Positions 7,724 to 10,634 of a stretch of 10,634 nucleotides of DNA are shown piece by piece. The stretch's first letter is position 1, and the number at the start of each line of letters is the position of its first letter. Made by a program: the position numbers and the translations under genes. Under the pieces are notes generated by a model that was not told the origin of the DNA, did not search any database, and saw nothing but the letters and a program-made list of their open reading frames with translations. Source of the stretch: Candidatus Poribacteria bacterium (GTDB taxonomy: Bacteria; Poribacteria; WGA-4E; WGA-3G); the NCBI GenBank assembly GCA_009842375.1, contig VYFM01000354.1, positions 1-10,634 on the forward strand, in the 5' to 3' direction.

Positions 7724-8317
7724 TTACTGACCGAGGACAAAGAGCACAAAACGTTTTATCACAATGTTTTCTCCGAGTTGCGCTATAGCATCCTTGACAA
7801 GATCCTCAATTGTTTTATCGGCATCGCGAATATAGGGCTGTTTTAATAGACAAGCTTCCGAGTAATATTTAGAAACCCGTCCATCAACAATTTTATCAAC
7901 AATATGGTCAGGTTTACCTTCTTGTAGAGCCTGTGTTTTCAGTATAGCCTTTTCAGCATCAAGTTCTTCAGCAGGCACTTCGTCTTCGCTGACATATTTC
8001 GGTTTCGCTGCAGCGACTTGCATAGCGATCTCTGTAGCTAATTTCTGAAATTGTTCCGTTCGTGCAACAAAGTCGGTTTCGCAGTTCAGCTCAACTAATG
8101 TACCAACACGGTTGCCGGGATGGATGTATGAGATTATTAATCCCTCTTCTGTTGCCCGTCCGCCCTTAACCTCAGAAGCGCGCAAGCCTTGCTCGCGCAA
8201 TTTCTTAATTGCGACATCAATATCACCATCCGTTTCTGTTAGTGCTTTTTTGCAGTCCATAATTCCGGCACCAGTGCGCGAACGCAACTCACTGACCATT
8301 TTTGCTGTAATTGCCAT
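7724..8317 (-). CDS. tsf: Translation elongation factor Ts, short form
   Basis: EF-Ts is the guanine-nucleotide exchange factor of EF-Tu. The N-terminal UBA-like domain (MAITAKMVSELRSRTGAGIM, then DCKKALTETDGDIDVAIKKLREQG) is complete. The EF-Tu-contacting motif NCETDFVAR follows in the core, and the protein ends RFVLFVLGQ, matching the family C-terminus. At 197 aa it is the compact type (as in Thermus, about 196 aa) with one core subdomain, not the roughly 280-aa E. coli type. I chose ATG 8317 because GGAGG lies 4 nt upstream (8322-8326) and MAITAKMV matches family N-termini. An in-frame ATG at 8356 would add 13 residues but lies inside a hairpin and has poor spacing to any Shine-Dalgarno sequence. 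The gene has its own likely promoter and leader hairpin after rpsB. frr follows after 65 nt. Confidence 0.95.
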   Translation of the reverse strand: MAITAKMVSELRSRTGAGIMDCKKALTETDGDIDVAIKKLREQGLRASEVKGGRATEEGLIISYIHPGNRVGTLVELNCETDFVARTEQFQKLATEIAMQVAAAKPKYVSEDEVPAEELDAEKAILKTQALQEGKPDHIVDKIVDGRVSKYYSEACLLKQPYIRDADKTIEDLVKDAIAQLGENIVIKRFVLFVLGQ

Positions 8318-8321
8318 GTTT

Positions 8322-8326
8322 CCTCC
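8322..8326 (-). promoter_or_regulatory. Ribosome binding site deciding the tsf start
   Basis: The minus strand has GGAGG followed by AAAC and then ATG 8317. This strong site supports the shorter EF-Ts over the in-frame ATG at 8356. Confidence 0.8.
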
Positions 8327-8345
8327 AATTTTAATCCGTATATAA

Positions 8346-8390
8346 GTGCCAGACATTCACCTATATATCATTAGGTCGTTATACTGGCAC
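8346..8390 (-). promoter_or_regulatory. Nested hairpin in the rpsB-tsf spacer (tsf leader)
   Basis: GTGCCAG (8346-8352) and CTGGCAC (8384-8390) form a perfect 7-bp outer stem. Inside it ACCTA (8359-8363) and TAGGT (8372-8376) form a 5-bp inner stem with an 8-nt loop, separated from the outer stem by a 6/7-nt internal loop. No U-run follows on the minus strand, so it does not look like an intrinsic terminator. It may be a regulatory leader, an RNA processing site or a protein-binding element. Confidence 0.5.
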
Positions 8391-8410
8391 CGCCAATTTT
8401 GACTTTTAAA

Positions 8411-8440
8411 ATTATAGACTATATATTTCGTACGTGTAAA
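8411..8440 (-). promoter_or_regulatory. Probable internal promoter for tsf and downstream genes
   Basis: On the minus strand TTTACA (8435-8440, five of six consensus bases) and TATAAT (8411-8416, perfect) are separated by 18 nt. They lie in the 174-nt AT-rich spacer after the rpsB stop. Transcription would start near 8404, about 87 nt before the tsf start, and would include the hairpin at 8346-8390. Such a promoter would let tsf, frr, cdsA and later genes be expressed apart from rpsB. Confidence 0.6.
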
Positions 8441-8491
8441 TTGTTGAGTGCTAATTTGAAAATAGTCCAGTCCGTTATGCTACTGTATGAC

Positions 8492-9379
8492 TTAACGTTG
8501 TCGTCGTGATCTTCTTTTGGGACGAGGTTGACGTGCTTGACGTTGTTCACCATCACCAATGGCTTCGGGTTCAGCTGAAAGCTGTTCTGCATCAACCATT
8601 TGTGCTGTCTGTTCTTCATGACGTTCTGTTTCAGCAACTTTATCAACCTGGTTTTCTTCAGTCTGAACTTTTTCTTCTTCAACCTGTTCACCTTCCAATG
8701 CATCCCCACGTCCTTGAATAACTGCTTCAGCTAAAACCGAACAGATTAACCGGATTGACCGGATTGCATCGTCGTTACCAGGGATAGGAAGGTCAATAGG
8801 ATCAGGATCACAGTTTGTATCTACTATCGCGATGATTGGAATACCAAGCTTGTTTGCTTCAGCAATAGCGGTATGTTCTTTGCGCGTATCTGTGACAATA
8901 ACGACTTCAGGAAGGATAGACATCTCTTTGATTCCTGTGAGGTTATTAGACAATTTCCCCTTTTCGCGTCTGAGACGAATGATCTCTTTTTTCGGACGTT
9001 TCTCAAGTTCACCACTCGTTTCTTCTGCTTCGAGTGTTTCTAACTTACTGATACTTTGTCGGATAGTCTGGAAATTAGTCAACATTCCTCCGAGCCAACG
9101 GTGGTTCACATAATACATGCTACACCGCATAGCTTCTTCAAAAACTGCTTCCTGAGATTGTCGTTTAGTTCCTACAAAGAGAGCTGCACCACCTTGTGCT
9201 GCAATGCTCTTAACATATTCAACTGCAGTTTCAAGCATCGAAAGTGTCTGCTGTAGATCAATAATATAAATACCATTCCGTTCAGCGAAGATGTACTCTG
9301 CCATCTTCGGATTCCAGCGCCGCGTTTGGTGCCCAAAGTGCACTCCACATTCAAGGAGTTCCTTCATTGTTACTGACAA
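8492..9379 (-). CDS. rpsB: 30S ribosomal protein S2 with long charged C-terminal tail
   Basis: S2 is a late-binding small-subunit protein that bridges head and body and helps recruit S1 in many bacteria. Core motifs are complete: MKELLECGVHFGHQTRRWNP, NGIYIIDLQQT, FVGTKRQSQEAV, HRWLGGMLTNFQTI, PEVVIVTDTRKE and PIPGNDDAIRSIRL. The core ends near residue 228. About 66 further residues follow: an acidic Glu/Gln-rich part (229-278), then a very basic end (PRPKRRSRRQR). The start is best read as TTG 9379: AGGAGG lies exactly 6 nt upstream (9386-9391), and the resulting MSVTMKELLE aligns with MSVISMKQLLE-type N-termini. The in-frame ATG at 9367 would be 18 nt from that site. The gene is first in the operon, behind an extended -10 promoter and a structured leader, and tsf follows. 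Confidence 0.95.
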   Translation of the reverse strand: MSVTMKELLECGVHFGHQTRRWNPKMAEYIFAERNGIYIIDLQQTLSMLETAVEYVKSIAAQGGAALFVGTKRQSQEAVFEEAMRCSMYYVNHRWLGGMLTNFQTIRQSISKLETLEAEETSGELEKRPKKEIIRLRREKGKLSNNLTGIKEMSILPEVVIVTDTRKEHTAIAEANKLGIPIIAIVDTNCDPDPIDLPIPGNDDAIRSIRLICSVLAEAVIQGRGDALEGEQVEEEKVQTEENQVDKVAETERHEEQTAQMVDAEQLSAEPEAIGDGEQRQARQPRPKRRSRRQR

Positions 9380-9385
9380 AAATAA

Positions 9386-9391
9386 CCTCCT
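9386..9391 (-). promoter_or_regulatory. Ribosome binding site deciding the TTG start of rpsB
   Basis: The minus strand reads AGGAGG here, a perfect anti-16S match, followed by TTATTT and then TTG. The 6-nt spacing fits the TTG at 9379 and not the ATG 12 nt further on, so the site decides for the TTG start. Confidence 0.75.
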
Positions 9392-9394
9392 GGG

Positions 9395-9445
9395 TTAGAA
9401 GGAGTTCATAGACTCCCGTTGGGTTTGTACGTCCACCTCCTTCAT
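9395..9445 (-). CDS. Possible leader peptide (upstream ORF) of rpsB
   Basis: An ATG at 9445 opens 16 codons, reading MKEVDVQTQRESMNSF, and stops with TAA at 9395-9397, just 3 nt before the rpsB Shine-Dalgarno site. A GGGAG lies upstream at wide spacing (about 12 nt), so initiation would be weak. The stop lies in the loop of the putative Shine-Dalgarno-hiding hairpin, so a ribosome finishing this ORF could affect rpsB initiation. No composition bias typical of amino-acid attenuation peptides is seen. It may be chance. Confidence 0.25.
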   Translation of the reverse strand: MKEVDVQTQRESMNSF

Positions 9446-9543
9446 ATTTGCATCAGACTCCCAAAAAGAGAGAACCCGCCGTGCAAATCTGGAGGTGTGT
9501 ATCTCTGTTAAATCTATTATTCTCGTATGGTCAAATTGCGTTA

Positions 9544-9572
9544 ATTATACCACGTTTCTACAGGGTATGCAA
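9544..9572 (-). promoter_or_regulatory. Extended -10 promoter of the rpsB operon
   Basis: On the minus strand TATAAT (9544-9549, perfect consensus) is preceded by TGG, giving a TGn extended -10. TTGCAT (9567-9572) lies upstream with an ideal 17-nt spacer, although it matches only the first three bases of TTGACA. The start of transcription would be near 9537, giving a leader of about 158 nt before TTG 9379. The assignment assumes housekeeping sigma-70-type consensus. Confidence 0.75.
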
Positions 9573-9658
9573 CTCTTTTTTCTATCGTGAACAGGGATGT
9601 GAAATCATTTCTCAACCTCATTTCTGTCTATACGTCTACGATTAAAATGGAGACAAAA

Positions 9659-10634
9659 ATGCAGAAATTACTTGAACAAGTAGCAGCACATCTCAACATA
9701 AATATTGCTGAGATTAGAGTTGAGTCGATTCATCACGGTTCCTTACAGAAACATAACGTGTGTCGTCTCAGAATCGGAACAGACAACTTCCTACTCAAAC
9801 AGCACGATATCACTGCCCAGGTACCCCAAACAAGTTTTACACCATTTCAAATAGAGAGGCACACAATATCAATACTATACAATGGTGGTTTATGTGTGCC
9901 AAGAATGATATGGGACTTTGAACAACATAACGCGTTATTATTGGAATGGTGTGGCAACCAAACACTCGATTCCTTAACTCAGAGAAGTTCAAAGGCAGAC
10001 CTTATTCCACTCCTTAACACTATCCTATTTGAAATGTGCAGGTTTGAAGTCTTTTTTGCTAAACATAGCACACATTTCCAGTCTTATGTATTCAACTATG
10101 ATCATCAGAAGCATCTGAAACATCTACTTGAACAAGGTAGAAAAACGATCAATTATTTGGAACATCTAAGAAAGACTCCGCACATTGAGACACAAAAAAA
10201 GCAAATTGACGCAGCTTGGACATCTCTTTCCAATCGGTTGCTTGAAGCAACACCTACCTTAGACAGTCTGGACTACCAAGCACACAATATCGTTATAGAT
10301 AGAGAACTACCAACATTCATTGATTTTGGAAGTATTGGATGGGATTGGCAAGAAAGACGATTAGTACAGTACTTTAACAGCATTGGAGCACATCAGGAAG
10401 GGGCAAACTTTGTTTCATTGTTGAACCGTGAATTGGTTGAAACTTATGCAGAATGGGTTGCTCAGCATCGGGACAATGTGAAAGTTGCTGATGTATCTGC
10501 ACATGTAGATGCTCATCACCTGCTTTTTTATCTGACTATTGTCCATAGGATTTTGGAAGCGGTTGCACGACCTGAAGTCTTAGAAAACAAAACACTAATC
10601 CAAGGATGGGACAATATGCGGTCAAGATTGCAAT
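9659..10634 (+). CDS. APH/choline-kinase-fold phosphotransferase-like protein, 3' end beyond window
   Basis: I translated 325 codons from ATG 9659 to the window edge without a stop. The layout resembles the aminoglycoside phosphotransferase/choline kinase superfamily. There is a nucleotide-binding Lys in FLLKQ (K47), a helix-C Glu (E66) and a hinge-like LLLEWCGNQTL at 93-103. A catalytic loop LDSLDYQAHNIVI (201-213) has D205 and N210 at the correct D-x4-N spacing, and a metal-binding IDFG (221-224) is followed by GWDWQERRL. The usual HGD reads SLD here, so the loop His and Gly are both missing. The start is chosen from GGAG 6 nt upstream (9649-9652), the same GGAGACAAAAATG context as rseP; an in-frame ATG at 9647 has no such site. 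The gene is divergent from the rpsB operon and shares its upstream spacer. Substrate is unknown; it could be a small-molecule kinase, a protein or sugar kinase, or an inactive homologue. Confidence 0.75.
   Translation, partial: MQKLLEQVAAHLNINIAEIRVESIHHGSLQKHNVCRLRIGTDNFLLKQHDITAQVPQTSFTPFQIERHTISILYNGGLCVPRMIWDFEQHNALLLEWCGNQTLDSLTQRSSKADLIPLLNTILFEMCRFEVFFAKHSTHFQSYVFNYDHQKHLKHLLEQGRKTINYLEHLRKTPHIETQKKQIDAAWTSLSNRLLEATPTLDSLDYQAHNIVIDRELPTFIDFGSIGWDWQERRLVQYFNSIGAHQEGANFVSLLNRELVETYAEWVAQHRDNVKVADVSAHVDAHHLLFYLTIVHRILEAVARPEVLENKTLIQGWDNMRSRLQ

Larger units (their letters stand above)
9380..9537 (-). promoter_or_regulatory. Structured rpsB leader with competing pairings at the Shine-Dalgarno site
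   Basis: This is the predicted 5' untranslated region of rpsB. Two consecutive 7-bp arms nest perfectly: 9434-9440 pairs with 9491-9497 (CACCTCC with GGAGGTG) and 9446-9452 pairs with 9482-9488 (ATTTGCA with TGCAAAT). They enclose a 29-nt loop. Next to the gene, 9400-9404 can pair with the rpsB Shine-Dalgarno bases 9387-9391 over an 8-nt loop, hiding the site. Positions 9401-9405 can instead pair with 9412-9416, which would free it. The strand at 9491-9496 could also pair with the Shine-Dalgarno site. Such alternatives resemble autogenous ribosomal-protein leaders, but purine-rich Shine-Dalgarno-like repeats make chance pairing easy. Confidence 0.5.

Noticed and set aside
8318..8356. Longer EF-Ts beginning at ATG 8356
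   Set aside because: The extra 13 residues do not match EF-Ts N-termini, the only purine-rich site is too close to the ATG, and GGAGG precedes ATG 8317.
8346..8390. Intrinsic terminator after rpsB
   Set aside because: The stem is only 7 bp with a broken interior and is not followed by a T-run on the minus strand.
9453..9481. Small hairpin inside the loop of the rpsB leader stem (CTC/GAG arms)
   Set aside because: Only 3 bp, too short to support.
9647..9658. Upstream in-frame ATG for the divergent phosphotransferase-like gene
   Set aside because: GGAG at 9649-9652 lies inside these codons and is correctly spaced for ATG 9659.

Overview
The window is a bacterial chromosomal segment of moderate-to-low GC. 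It holds eight co-directional genes on the minus strand and one divergent gene on the plus strand. The minus-strand cluster is recognisable as the widely conserved rpsB-tsf-frr-cdsA-dxr-rseP block (translation factors, then phospholipid, isoprenoid and membrane-protease genes). It continues into a family 4 uracil-DNA glycosylase gene and priA, which runs off the left edge. The organism uses the MEP isoprenoid pathway and has an RseP-type site-2 protease. The lineage cannot be fixed from the sequence. Several proteins depart from textbook family members (three-PDZ RseP, altered Dxr metal-site motif, Gly/Arg-rich insert in the ribosome recycling factor, long charged S2 tail), which fits a deep-branching or uncultured phylum. 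A Poribacteria-like lineage is only a guess.

Reading the minus strand from right to left: a strong extended -10 promoter (9544-9572) drives rpsB through a leader of about 158 nt. The leader contains nested complementary arms, a possible 16-codon upstream ORF and competing pairings at the rpsB Shine-Dalgarno sequence. rpsB appears to start at TTG. A second good promoter and a nested hairpin lie between rpsB and tsf, so tsf and the genes after it can probably be transcribed independently of rpsB. tsf is followed directly by frr, and frr by cdsA 2 nt away. pyrH and uppS, which usually sit at these two points, are absent. dxr and rseP follow, then udg and priA where many Gram-negative genomes carry bamA.

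On the plus strand, from 9659 to the right edge, is the 5' part of a gene for an APH/choline-kinase-fold phosphotransferase-like protein. It lacks the usual catalytic-loop histidine but keeps the Asp, Asn and metal-binding Asp. No tRNA, rRNA, CRISPR array, insertion sequence or clear Rho-independent terminator was seen. There is no gene-free stretch longer than 300 nt; the longest is the 279-nt divergent spacer at 9380-9658.

No wholly new system is evident. The most interesting signals are the rpsB leader architecture and the unusual features inside otherwise universal housekeeping proteins (Dxr, RRF, RseP, S2).
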